Shown piece after piece: positions 6,145 to 12,134 of a stretch of DNA of 13,541 nucleotides. Source of the stretch: Verrucomicrobiota bacterium. GTDB lineage: Bacteria > Verrucomicrobiota > Verrucomicrobiia > Opitutales > Seribacteraceae. Below the pieces are notes generated by a model. That model did not search any database, was not told the DNA's origin, and worked only from the letters and a program-made list of their open reading frames with translations. The stretch is from NCBI GenBank assembly GCA_014382645.1, contig JACNJI010000310.1, positions 1 to 13,541 of the forward strand. Direction: 5' to 3'. A program made the translations under genes and the position numbers. The stretch's first letter is position 1. The number at the start of each line of letters is the position of its first letter.

Positions 6145-6797
6145 CATTTTTTGAAGTTGATTCTAAGATCATCATGTGGGATGTCGCGCGCCTTGACCAA
6201 CTCTGAGTAGCGAAGGCCGCGCGTAAGTGATGAAATAAGTGAATCCCCAGCTGCCCGGAGGATACAATCATTATATAGAGTTTGAGAGTCGGTGAAGTAG
6301 AGCTCGATGTGATTCAGTACGCCTCGCAAAGACTCAAGTGCAGTCTCTATCTCTTCGCGCGAAGGTCCAGCGCATGATACGACCGATGTTTCTAGCTTTG
6401 TCGCGAGGTCGAGGTGTGCGATAGCCTTATTCCTCCGAGTGCGAACATTCTCTGTATGGCTCTCGAAAATATCAATCAATGGTTCCAACTCACTCGCAAG
6501 GGTCGCCTCGTTGACCTTTCGCACCTCAACCAAGAGTCTTCGAAGAGTGAGATTTTTGCGTGCACCGGATCCGGCAGGATCCCCGAGCCGACTTATCGAA
6601 AGTTGTATGTCGTTAAGCATCATGCCTTGAATCATTGAAAAGGCAGTAGATGCGGAACGATTCAATATGCTGACTCGGTGTTCATCGGTTCCAAACAATT
6701 GGCGATACAAAATCCACCGTCCATGGGTCCACATGACTTCGTCTTTGATGGATCTCCAGATTTCGCTAAGTTCGCTAGGGATTGTCTTTGTAGTCAT
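6144..6797 (-). CDS. AbiU2-like HEPN-domain protein
   Basis: 217 residues. The N-terminal two thirds match the layout of the HEPN/AbiU2 family: IWRSIKDEVMWTHGRWILYRQLFGTDEHRVSILNRSASTAFSMIQGMMLNDIQLSISRLGDPA, then RKNLTLRRLL, and the motif RNKAIAH (R122, N123, H128). R(x4-6)H is the catalytic signature of HEPN ribonucleases, which cut RNA in abortive infection and in toxin-antitoxin systems; AbiU from lactococci gave the family its name. Both catalytic residues are present, so it is probably active. No antitoxin partner is next to it in the cassette. The following cassette carries a SIR2-like gene. The start at 6797 is the only ATG near the attC core at 6803-6809. Confidence 0.8.
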   Translation of the reverse strand: MTTKTIPSELSEIWRSIKDEVMWTHGRWILYRQLFGTDEHRVSILNRSASTAFSMIQGMMLNDIQLSISRLGDPAGSGARKNLTLRRLLVEVRKVNEATLASELEPLIDIFESHTENVRTRRNKAIAHLDLATKLETSVVSCAGPSREEIETALESLRGVLNHIELYFTDSQTLYNDCILRAAGDSLISSLTRGLRYSELVKARDIPHDDLRINFKK

Positions 6798-6840
6798 TGT
6801 CTAGCCAACAAGTTATTCTATGATGTTCATCTTTCACCCC

Positions 6841-6949
6841 TTTTGGCAGGATATTCAATCGCAATCATGGGGAATCAGTGGAATCCGTTTCGATATCACC
6901 TCATTTGGCAGGATATCCGATCCCCATGATCATTCCATTTGGGAGGATC
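6841..6949 (+). repeat. cluster of three 13-14 base repeats
   Basis: TTTGGCAGGATAT occurs exactly at 6842-6854 and 6904-6916. A third, weaker copy (TTTGGGAGGATCAT) is at 6937-6950. Spacing is uneven (62 and 33 bases), so this is not a CRISPR. The reverse form GAATATCC appears once more near 7005. They could be operator sites or remnants of element ends. Confidence 0.55.
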
Positions 6950-7000
6950 ATTGAACGCCTGTGCGCTCTTATTTGGTGGCCTGCCGGCCAAGCGTTCAAT
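6950..7000. other. attC-like palindrome of unclear orientation
   Basis: TTGAACGC and GCGTTCAA form a perfect 8-base outer stem 51 bases across (ATTGAAC at 6950-6956, GTTCAAT at 6994-7000), with an inner TTGG...CCAA/GGCC...GGCC structure. Both ends are near-cores of an attC. Because the outer arms are symmetrical, sequence alone does not say which strand is the active one. Confidence 0.45.
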
Positions 7001-7126
7001 TGTCGAATATCCGTTTTGGTAAGAATTCGACACCGACCTGATAAATCCATGCAGACAGACGCTCGTAAATCTCACTATTGTTAGCTAACGTTCAACCAAA
7101 TCAATTTTTAGTCACAAGAAAATCAA

Positions 7127-8233
7127 ATGCACACGTCGACCCCAAAGGTTTTATGCTTGGCAGTCCTAAGCTTGCTTGCTGTCGGTTCCTTGCTGGCCAA
7201 GCCCGATCCGTCTGATTCGGCTCCCTGGACTTTCGTCAGCATACCCGACTTCCTGAACTTCGACATCGAGTACCCGCAGAAAGGATGGGAGGGCGCCCTC
7301 GGGTTCATCGTGGGTTCCATGAAAAAGGAAGATCCGGCCTTCGCCCTGGTGGCGGGCGACCTCGTCATGGGGCACTGGGGAACCAAGAAGGAGGAGGTCG
7401 ATCAGTGGGCGAAGAAGTATTACCCAGGTTGGGTTCAACGCTTCAAGGACCACGGACTCAAGGTCTACGCTGCCCTCGGTGACCATGAGGTCGCCGACAA
7501 TCCCTGGCGGGGAGCGGTGGCCACCGCCGTGCCTTTTTACAAGGATGCCTTTCGGCGACATCTCAAGATGCCCTTGAACGGTCCCGACCACATGAAGGGG
7601 ACTGCCTTTTATTGGCTCCACAAGAATGCCTTGTTCGTCTCGGTCGACGTGTTCGAGAAGGGCAAGAGCAACCAAGGCGAGATTGCCGCCGGGGTGACCG
7701 GCAAGCAACTCGAGTGGTTTGAAAGGGTACTCAGAGAGCACGGACCCAAGGTGAACCATATCGTGGTTATGGGGCACACTCCCATTCTTCGCCCAGTCAG
7801 GACCTACAGTTCATCAGGGATGCTGACCGTCAAGGGACGTGACTCGGACTTTTGGAAGCTTATGGCCAAACATGGCGTCGACCTTTATCTTTGCGGGGAG
7901 GTGCATGCCGTGACCTGCACCCGGCGCGACGGTATCCAGCAAATCGCCCACGGTGGTCTGATCGGGCGCACGACCAAGCCCAACTACCTGCTTGTGACCG
8001 TGCATGAGGATAAGCTCGAGCTGGACCTCAAGGAGATCGACCTGATCAACGGCAAGGGACGGCTCTGGCAAAAAAACAAGAGCAAGGGGCCATGGGACAC
8101 GATAACCATTACCCGGGAACGCAAGAAGCGGGGTTTTACCTCGATCGGGAAGGTCTCCATAAACAAAGAGACGGACGCCAAGAAGTTCGAGGCCGCCACC
8201 GGCTTTTTCACCGAGAAAGACAACCCAAAATAG
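7127..8233 (+). CDS. secreted calcineurin-like metallophosphatase
   Basis: 368 residues with an N-terminal signal peptide (MHTSTPKVLCLAVLSLLAVGSLLA). Metallophosphoesterase motifs follow in order: AGDLV (76-80), LGDHE (117-121), VVMGHTP (212-218), and CGEVHA (255-260, the GxVH of the last motif). The first motif, normally DxH, reads PDFLNFD and lacks the histidine, so metal binding at that site may be altered. Such enzymes hydrolyse phosphomonoesters or diesters in the periplasm; the substrate is unknown. It is more GC-rich than its neighbours. It is the first rightward gene after the switch region, and I see no convincing attC after it, so it may not be a cassette. Its last 11 codons match a segment at 13059-13089. 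Confidence 0.85.
   Translation: MHTSTPKVLCLAVLSLLAVGSLLAKPDPSDSAPWTFVSIPDFLNFDIEYPQKGWEGALGFIVGSMKKEDPAFALVAGDLVMGHWGTKKEEVDQWAKKYYPGWVQRFKDHGLKVYAALGDHEVADNPWRGAVATAVPFYKDAFRRHLKMPLNGPDHMKGTAFYWLHKNALFVSVDVFEKGKSNQGEIAAGVTGKQLEWFERVLREHGPKVNHIVVMGHTPILRPVRTYSSSGMLTVKGRDSDFWKLMAKHGVDLYLCGEVHAVTCTRRDGIQQIAHGGLIGRTTKPNYLLVTVHEDKLELDLKEIDLINGKGRLWQKNKSKGPWDTITITRERKKRGFTSIGKVSINKETDAKKFEAATGFFTEKDNPK
8196..8226 (+). repeat. repeat X, copy 1
   Basis: 31 bases coding the end of the metallophosphatase (ATGFFTEKDNP). A copy with 28 of 31 identical bases is at 13059-13089. Here it is contiguous with repeat Y. Confidence 0.7.
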
Positions 8234-8257
8234 TACCTGCAAGCCTTGCAAGTGGAT
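8225..8257 (+). repeat. repeat Y, copy 1
   Basis: 33 bases spanning the metallophosphatase stop and containing an imperfect palindrome (ACCTGCAA-GCC-TTGCAAGT). A second copy, with two substitutions and one missing base, is at 12430-12461. Confidence 0.75.
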
Positions 8258-8537
8258 GCTCATGACTTCAAGCCATCTTTACGGGTTTAATATTCGACAT
8301 AAATCCGTCCTGGAGGATCCTGAGTTGGTGCCAAGTCCTTCATGAAACACCAACTTGAAATAATAAAATTTGCATTTCAAAAGGGGCTTTTTGAAAATTC
8401 AATTGCTTATCACTAAAATTAAATTTCCCCCTTTTAACTACTATTGAATTATTCTTTTTTACATGTAAATAATGGATACTATAAGTTCTGCAAAATGAAA
8501 TGAACGAATCCAAAGCATTGAATGTCTAATCAACTTG
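8234..8537. other. intergenic region with two hairpins
   Basis: About 300 bases without a gene. Besides the end of repeat Y, it holds a 9-pair hairpin (ACGGGTTTA 8281-8289 with TAAATCCGT 8300-8308, one G.T pair) and an 8-pair perfect inverted repeat (AGTTGGTG 8323-8330 with CACCAACT 8348-8355, loop of 17). Neither is followed by a T run, so they are not typical terminators. The second half becomes strongly AT-rich up to the methyltransferase start. No clear attC cores were found. Confidence 0.5.
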
Positions 8538-9155
8538 ATGACTGAAAAATCGAATTCTACAATTGAAAGGCTTCGCAAGCCAATTTCACGACTAATCGCA
8601 TTCATGCTGATTCTTATGGCTCTGCTTACAGTGCCAATAAATTTTGAAGACGGAGTTCATGAAGCTTTGGAGATTTTCGGCTATTTTTTACTGCTTACGG
8701 CAGGACTTGGTAGAATTTGGTGCTCTATTTACATTGCTGGCAGGAAGGATAAAATATTATGCACAGATGGTCCGTATTCAATTTGCAGGAATCCACTTTA
8801 CCTTTTTTCCTTTATAGGGGTCATTGGTGCATTTTTGGCATTTCAAAGTATTTTGCTCACAGTCATGGCATCTGCTATCTACTTATTGTATTATCGATTC
8901 GTTATTAAGAGTGAAGAAATAAGGCTGCTCGATATTTTTAAAGTTTCGTTTTCAGAATATATCAGCACTACCCCCCGATTTTTCCCAAGATTTTCTTCAT
9001 ATCAGAGTAGTGTAGCCGAAAGAATTACCTCAACAAAAGTTATCGAAAGGGGCTTGAGAGAAGCCGTTTGGTTTTTTATAGCTATAGCATTGATTGACAC
9101 AATTGAAGTCATTCACCGCCAAGGTTTCATGATATTGGCGACACTGCCATTCTAA
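8538..9155 (+). CDS. isoprenylcysteine/phospholipid methyltransferase-like membrane protein
   Basis: 205 residues from ATG at 8538 (a TTG at 8535 is also in frame). Several hydrophobic segments (about 16-35, 45-68, 87-125, 175-200) surround the family signature: DGPYSICRNPLYLFSFIGVIGAFLAF (77-102), then RFVIKSEEIRLLDIF...FSEYISTTPRFFP. 'GPY..vRNPxYl' followed by 'E...L...Fg.eY......RfiP' is the SAM- and substrate-binding core of the ICMT/PEMT superfamily, which methylates lipids or small hydrophobic substrates in the membrane. Bacterial members are mostly uncharacterised. AT-rich, unlike the metallophosphatase before it. Followed at once by a clear attC. No good ribosome site is seen. Confidence 0.8.
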   Translation: MTEKSNSTIERLRKPISRLIAFMLILMALLTVPINFEDGVHEALEIFGYFLLLTAGLGRIWCSIYIAGRKDKILCTDGPYSICRNPLYLFSFIGVIGAFLAFQSILLTVMASAIYLLYYRFVIKSEEIRLLDIFKVSFSEYISTTPRFFPRFSSYQSSVAERITSTKVIERGLREAVWFFIAIALIDTIEVIHRQGFMILATLPF

Positions 9156-9157
9156 AG

Positions 9158-9238
9158 GCAGAACAAGGCAGTGGAGGACAACTCCGTTACGCGCTCCGCA
9201 CTCCACGCTCCACTCCATGCCTACCTTTGACGTTATGT
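9158..9238 (+). other. attC site (81 bp), rightward
   Basis: Runs from GCAGAAC (9158-9164) to GTTATGT (9232-9238, in GACGTTATG). Arms AAGGCAGTGGAG and CTCCACTCCATGCCTACCTT pair. The right core is identical to those on the left half but on the opposite strand, which is the best evidence that the array changes direction. Confidence 0.8.
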
Positions 9239-9272
9239 AAAAGTAAAAAATGAATTGTCTTATTTATGTTAT

Positions 9273-9290
9273 TGTGTAAGTTCCTACACA
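9273..9290 (+). promoter_or_regulatory. probable VapB operator
   Basis: TGTGTA(agttcc)TACACA is a perfect 6+6 inverted repeat whose last base is the A of the antitoxin start codon. VapB-VapC complexes autoregulate by binding such palindromes. A possible -35 (TTGTCT, 9255-9260) is upstream. Assignment is by position only. Confidence 0.5.
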
Positions 9291-9490
9291 TGCCTACCAA
9301 TTTAGCAATAGACGATAATTTACTTGTAAAAGCCTTGAAGGTCAGTGGTCTTAAAACGAAAAAAGATACTGTAAATCAAGCCCTTAAGGAATTTGTTCTG
9401 AAAAGAGAGCAGAAGAAGATTTTAGACTTTTTTGGAGTTGTTGATTATTATGATGATTATGACCCGAAGGCAGATCGAAGGAAATCGTAA
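9290..9490 (+). CDS. vapB: VapB-type antitoxin
   Basis: 66 residues (MPTNLAIDDNLLVKALKVSGLKTKKDTVNQALKEFVLKREQKKILDFFGVVDYYDDYDPKADRRKS). The N-terminal 'NLAIDDxLLxxAxxxSGxxTKKxxVNxALxEfV' is the ribbon-helix-helix of VapB_antitoxin proteins. The acidic, aromatic tail (DYYDDYD) is the part that wraps the toxin. Start at 9290 is chosen because the domain begins there and the operator abuts it; an upstream TTG at 9266 would read through the operator. The stop TAA and the ATG of vapC share one base. Confidence 0.9.
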   Translation: MPTNLAIDDNLLVKALKVSGLKTKKDTVNQALKEFVLKREQKKILDFFGVVDYYDDYDPKADRRKS

Positions 9491-9888
9491 TGGTTATTGT
9501 AGATTCTGATGTGTGGTCAGAGGTATTTCGATCTAGGGCAGGGAAAGCGTCCAAGTATTTCGATAAGTTAGCGAAGTTAATTGAGGATGAAGACGTTGTT
9601 CTTTTGGGAGCGATACGCCAAGAGGTTTTATCAGGTATAAAGTCTAAAGAACAATTTGATTCCCTAAAAAAGGTTTTGAGATCATTTCCAGATGTTTCGT
9701 TACCTGAAGCAATTTATGAGATGGCAGCATCATTTTATAATATTTGCCGAAGTAATGGAGTTCCAGGATCGTATGCCGATTTCTTGATATGTGCTTGTAG
9801 TGTGTTTTATAAATTAGAGATTTTATCGAATGATAGAGAATATATTCATTATTCAAAACATATTCCTATCAAGGTTTGTAAGCTATAG
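9490..9888 (+). CDS. vapC: VapC-type PIN-domain toxin
   Basis: 132 residues with all acidic residues of a PIN ribonuclease: D5 (MVIVDSDVW), E45 (IRQEVLSG), D97 (SYADFLICA), D115 (LSNDREY). VapC enzymes cut tRNA or rRNA and are held inactive by VapB. The 1-base overlap with vapB (TAATG) indicates translational coupling. The module forms a single cassette with attC sites at 9158-9238 and 9895-10025; toxin-antitoxin cassettes are common in large arrays and are thought to stabilise them. Confidence 0.92.
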   Translation: MVIVDSDVWSEVFRSRAGKASKYFDKLAKLIEDEDVVLLGAIRQEVLSGIKSKEQFDSLKKVLRSFPDVSLPEAIYEMAASFYNICRSNGVPGSYADFLICACSVFYKLEILSNDREYIHYSKHIPIKVCKL

Positions 9889-9894
9889 GAATCA

Positions 9895-10025
9895 GCATAA
9901 CAATTGGATGGAGGGTAATCCCCAACACGGTTTTAATTATATTGAAGTATTGGTTCCCTATTACAGTTTTTGAAGATTTGAAGCGATGGAGTAAAGTTGG
10001 GGATACCTCATCCTGTGCGTCAGGT
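9895..10025 (+). other. attC site, long form (131 bp)
   Basis: Left core GCATAAC (9895-9901). Arms GGATGGAGGGTAATCCCCAAC and GTTGGGGATACCTCATCC pair almost completely, with a loop of about 70 bases. The right core is degenerate (GTCAGGT, 10019-10025, one base from GTTRRRY). Confidence 0.75.
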
Positions 10026-10036
10026 ACGAAAAAAAG

Positions 10037-10064
10037 TTTACAATGTGCTACATTTTGCTACATA
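10037..10064 (+). promoter_or_regulatory. promoter with tandem operator repeats
   Basis: TTTACA (10037-10042) and TACATA (10059-10064) are 16 bases apart. Between and over the -10 are two exact TGCTACAT repeats (10046-10053, 10056-10063) exactly ten bases apart, one helical turn. This fits an autoregulated toxin-antitoxin promoter 11 bases before the antitoxin start. Confidence 0.55.
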
Positions 10065-10074
10065 TCTTTATTGC

Positions 10075-10293
10075 ATGAGCACCGTAATAAGAATTTCCGA
10101 TCACTTGGCAAAAGAAGCGAAGACCAGATCAAAGGTAGAGCACCGCTCGATGACTTCACAATTGGAGTATTGGGCGACCATCGGCAAAACCGCAGAAGAA
10201 AACCCTGATTTACCGTTCAGTTTCATCAAGGAAACACTTCTGGCGATCGAGGAAATGAAGGAATGCCCAAAGGAGGAATATACCTTTGGGTGA
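10075..10293 (+). CDS. ParD-like antitoxin
   Basis: 72 residues: MSTVIRISDHLAKEAKTRSKVEHRSMTSQLEYWATIGKTAEENPDLPFSFIKETLLAIEEMKECPKEEYTFG. 'RISDxLxxEAkxxAkvehRSxTxQIEYWAxIGkxaeENPDLp' is the ParD-like antitoxin family, which carries a ribbon-helix-helix and is usually followed by a RelE/ParE toxin, as here. An upstream frame is open from 9997, but it runs across the attC, so the ATG at 10075 is the right start. No clear ribosome site precedes it; with the promoter so near, the mRNA may be nearly leaderless. Confidence 0.85.
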   Translation: MSTVIRISDHLAKEAKTRSKVEHRSMTSQLEYWATIGKTAEENPDLPFSFIKETLLAIEEMKECPKEEYTFG

Positions 10294-10573
10294 AAGGAAG
10301 ATTTTTGTCTCATCTGCCTTCGGGCGAAAAATTAAAAAGCTGAAGAAGCGGGAAAAGAAGGAACTTGATGACGCGGTTCTAGATCTTTCGAACGATCCAA
10401 GTGTTGCAGAAGAGAAAGTTGGCGATCTAGCAGGAGTTTCGGTCTATAAGTTTAAGATCAATAAACAGTCGGTTCTATTGCCTTATGCATACGACGAGAA
10501 TGAAATTAACCTCCTGACATTTGGATGCCATGAGAACTTCTATCGGAATCTGAAAAAATACAAAAAAGCCTAA
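10286..10573 (+). CDS. RelE/ParE-superfamily toxin
   Basis: 95 residues starting at a TTG (10286) that overlaps the antitoxin by 8 bases. AGGAGG lies about nine bases upstream inside the antitoxin gene, a strong ribosome site that fixes this start. The sequence (FVSSAFGRKIKKLKKREKKELDDAVLDLSNDPSVAEEKVGDLAGVSVYKFKINKQSVLLPYAYDENEINLLTFGCHENFYRNLKKY) has the RelE fold pattern: two basic helices, 'LaGv.vYKFki..q..LL.Y.yd...i.Ll..G.HENFYR.LK'. The C-terminal HENFYRDLK is typical of the toxins that partner ParD-like antitoxins. These act on ribosome-bound mRNA or on gyrase. The stop overlaps the following attC core. Confidence 0.88.
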   Translation: MGERKIFVSSAFGRKIKKLKKREKKELDDAVLDLSNDPSVAEEKVGDLAGVSVYKFKINKQSVLLPYAYDENEINLLTFGCHENFYRNLKKYKKA

Positions 10574-10622
10574 CCAGACGGAGAGAGCAAAACCGTTGGC
10601 GCACTCATCCTCCACATTATGC
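10568..10622 (+). other. attC site (55 bp), short form
   Basis: Left core GCCTAAC (10568-10574) is a canonical RYYYAAC and contains the toxin stop codon. Arms GGAGAGAGC and GCACTCATCCTCC pair; the right core is degenerate (ATTATGC, 10616-10622). Confidence 0.65.
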
Positions 10623-10683
10623 GAGGGAAAAGAATCAAACTATAAGAAGAAGAAAGAAACACACGCTCTCAATCCTTGGGACG

Positions 10684-11187
10684 ATGCTGATTTTTGTGCT
10701 ACTGTCCGGACTGCTCGTCGGATGTATGACATACCGAAAATAACAGTGGTTCGGCGGTATGACCACGATTCAACTGGAGGATGGAACGAAGGTTGGCTTG
10801 TGGTTTGACCCTGCCGACCGTCGACCGGACATACCTCTATTGGGTCGTTATTCGGTCAGTACACCACCCTATGCGCTACAGATTTATTTTCCGGATTTCG
10901 ACCCCGCTTGGGAATCCGCTGAGATTGATGAAGTGATCGTAGCATACAATGACGGCACCACGGATAAGCGAACGGACGGTGGCGTCGTGTGGCGGATAAG
11001 AAGTAAAGAGATGACGCTATATAGAGGACCACTTAAAGACCTCGTGACGCGTCACGAAAGCGGCAACATCACTGTAACGGGTAGTATTTCGGCGAAAACT
11101 GGCAAGAAAACTGGCTTTTCCTTCTCGCACAAATTTGAGGCAGAGCCTAAGGATTCTGGGATCGCACCTTACTGGTCTGGTGGGTGA
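10684..11187 (+). pseudogene. lipoprotein gene with an in-frame TAA
   Basis: ATG at 10684 opens a lipoprotein signal peptide, MLIFVLLSGLLVGC, followed by MTYRK and a TAA at 10741-10743. The same frame then continues QWFGGMTTIQLEDGTKVGLWFDPADRRPDIPLLGRYSVSTPPYALQIYFPDFDPAWESAEIDEVIVAYNDGTTDKRTDG... to 11187. A mature lipoprotein domain without any export signal of its own makes little sense, so I read this as one gene of 168 codons with a nonsense mutation. An alternative is reinitiation at ATG 10759, giving a 142-residue cytoplasmic product. The domain is beta-rich with no recognised family. It lies between attC sites at 10568-10622 and 11208-11264. Confidence 0.6.
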
Positions 11188-11207
11188 AAAGGCAAGAAGG
11201 GTAGCCC

Positions 11208-11264
11208 GCATAACGAGCAGGTGCTGCCGGACGGCTAATCGCCGCCGCAGACCTATGTGCTCAC
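11208..11264 (+). other. attC site (about 57 bp)
   Basis: Left core GCATAAC (11208-11214). Arms GAGCAGGTGCTGCCGG and CCGCCGCAGACCTATGTGCTC pair with a bulge. The right core is poorly conserved (near CACGGAA), so the right end is approximate. Confidence 0.6.
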
Positions 11265-11271
11265 GGAAAAA

Positions 11272-11306
11272 TTGACATTATGGCGTTTTAGCGTTTTGGT
11301 GTTTTA
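11272..11306 (+). promoter_or_regulatory. promoter element and triple 8-base repeat
   Basis: A consensus TTGACA (-35) is at 11272-11277. From 11283 to 11306 three 8-base units follow without gaps (GCGTTTTA, GCGTTTTG, GTGTTTTA), the last ending at the base before the antitoxin ATG. They look like tandem operator sites for the ribbon-helix-helix antitoxin. A -10 is not obvious, and there is no ribosome site. Confidence 0.5.
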
Positions 11307-11528
11307 ATGAAAAGAGCAACCGTGTATTTTGAAGAAGATCTCCACAAGGCCCTAAAAATGAAGTCTGCGGAGATTTCGACGCCTGTCTCCGACCTCGTGA
11401 ATGATGCGGTGAGGTCGGCGCTATTTGAAGATGCAGAAGATCTCGAAGCATTTAAAGAAAGAGAGAAAGAGCCGGTGATCGATTTTGAGTCTTTCGTCAC
11501 GTCTCTGAAAGAAGATGGAAAGCTTTAG
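11307..11528 (+). CDS. ribbon-helix-helix (CopG/RelB-like) antitoxin
   Basis: 73 residues: MKRATVYFEEDLHKALKMKSAEISTPVSDLVNDAVRSALFEDAEDLEAFKEREKEPVIDFESFVTSLKEDGKL. 'KRATVYFExDLHKALKxKAAExxxSxSdLVNxAVRxaL' is the N-terminal DNA-binding ribbon-helix-helix of CopG-type antitoxins; the acidic remainder (EDAEDLEAF...EREKEP) binds the toxin. It overlaps the following RelE-type gene by 14 bases, so the two are co-translated. Confidence 0.88.
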   Translation: MKRATVYFEEDLHKALKMKSAEISTPVSDLVNDAVRSALFEDAEDLEAFKEREKEPVIDFESFVTSLKEDGKL

Positions 11529-11775
11529 AATCGTAATCAAGAAGTCTGCGGCGAAGGAAATCGAAAGAATCGAAAAGAAAGATAGAATTCGCATCATCGA
11601 GAAGATCCGATGTTTGGCGAGTGATCCACGTCAATTCGGCAGCAAGAAACTTTCGGGCCAAGAAAAATACCGGATTCGCCAAGGGAATTACAGGATCTTG
11701 TATCAGGTTATTGATGACGAATTAATCATCAACGTCGTCAAGGTCGGGCATCGGCGAGACATCTACGATAATTAA
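11515..11775 (+). CDS. relE: RelE-family toxin
   Basis: 86 residues: MESFRIVIKKSAAKEIERIEKKDRIRIIEKIRCLASDPRQFGSKKLSGQEKYRIRQGNYRILYQVIDDELIINVVKVGHRRDIYDN. It has the complete RelE pattern: 'K.A.KEl..i.k.dr.rI..kI..La.dPr..g.kkL.g...yRiR.G.YRilY.i.d..l.i.VvkvgHRrdvY'. RelE toxins cleave mRNA in the ribosomal A site. The basic residues of the C-terminal half (R53, R55, R60 and HRRDIY) are present. It ends with TAA inside the left core of the next attC. Confidence 0.92.
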   Translation: MESFRIVIKKSAAKEIERIEKKDRIRIIEKIRCLASDPRQFGSKKLSGQEKYRIRQGNYRILYQVIDDELIINVVKVGHRRDIYDN

Positions 11776-11830
11776 TGTGGCCCAGTCTGAGGCGGCAACG
11801 GCTAACGTCCGCCACGTTTCTGCGTTGAAT
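11771..11830 (+). other. attC site (60 bp)
   Basis: Right core GTTGAAT (11824-11830) is a perfect GTTRRRY; left core ATTAATG (11771-11777) is degenerate. Arms GAGGCGG and CCGCCAC pair around CAACGGCTAACGT. It includes the stop of the RelE gene. Confidence 0.65.
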
Positions 11831-11839
11831 GAAAAGAAT

Positions 11840-11879
11840 TTGACAGGGCGGGATATGCGTACATTATCCTGTACATATG
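11840..11879 (+). promoter_or_regulatory. yefM-yoeB promoter and operator
   Basis: TTGACA at 11840-11845 and CATTAT/ATTATC at 11862-11868 make a good sigma-70 type promoter. Over the -10 and up to the start lie an inverted repeat (ATATGCGTAC 11853-11862 with GTACATAT 11871-11878) and the hexamer TGTACA (11870-11875). TGTACA cores in a palindrome are the known recognition feature of YefM operators in enteric bacteria. The module therefore seems to carry its own autoregulated promoter. Confidence 0.65.
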
Positions 11880-12134
11880 AATGCAATCACTTACACTGCA
11901 GCAAGAGAAAATCTAGCATCCACGATGGATCAGGTTTGTCTCGATCGAGATCCTGTGATCATAACACGCAAGCGCGAGCAATCGGTCGTCATGATCTCGC
12001 TGGAAGACTACGAAGCACTTGAGGAAACCGCATACCTTCTACGCAGTCCTGCAAACGCGAAACGATTGATTGCCTCAATTGAAGCAGCCGAACAAGGAAA
12101 TGTAGTGGAAAAGGAAATCGAGCTCATCGAATGA
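11877..12134 (+). CDS. yefM: YefM-family (Phd/YefM) antitoxin
   Basis: 85 residues: MNAITYTAARENLASTMDQVCLDRDPVIITRKREQSVVMISLEDYEALEETAYLLRSPANAKRLIASIEAAEQGNVVEKEIELIE. The Phd/YefM fold is clear: 'yTaARenLastmdqVc.drdPviITRk...sVVmiSLeDYealeETayLLrSPaNAkRLi.Si' matches YefM throughout. The ATG at 11877 sits at the edge of the operator. The last codons overlap the yoeB start (ATGA). Confidence 0.95.
   Translation: MNAITYTAARENLASTMDQVCLDRDPVIITRKREQSVVMISLEDYEALEETAYLLRSPANAKRLIASIEAAEQGNVVEKEIELIE

Larger units (their letters stand above)
6798..7126. other. gene-free region where cassette orientation changes
   Basis: No credible gene is seen. Contents in order: an attC-type core AGCCAAC (6803-6809) facing the AbiU2-like gene; three related repeats (6841-6856, 6902-6917, 6936-6949); an attC-like palindrome (6950-7000); an inverted repeat GTCGAAT/ATTCGAC around 7002-7031; and GTTAGCTAAC then GTTCAAC (7080-7096). 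Genes diverge from this region on both sides, so promoters for both arms may lie here, but none is convincing. Confidence 0.6.

Noticed and set aside
6841..6949. CRISPR array
   Set aside because: Only two exact short repeats with unequal spacing and no cas genes.
7166..7777. 203-codon minus-strand open frame
   Set aside because: Antisense of the metallophosphatase, open only because the gene is GC-rich.
8323..8355. Rho-independent terminator from the AGTTGGTG/CACCAACT inverted repeat
   Set aside because: Loop of 17 bases and no T run on either strand.
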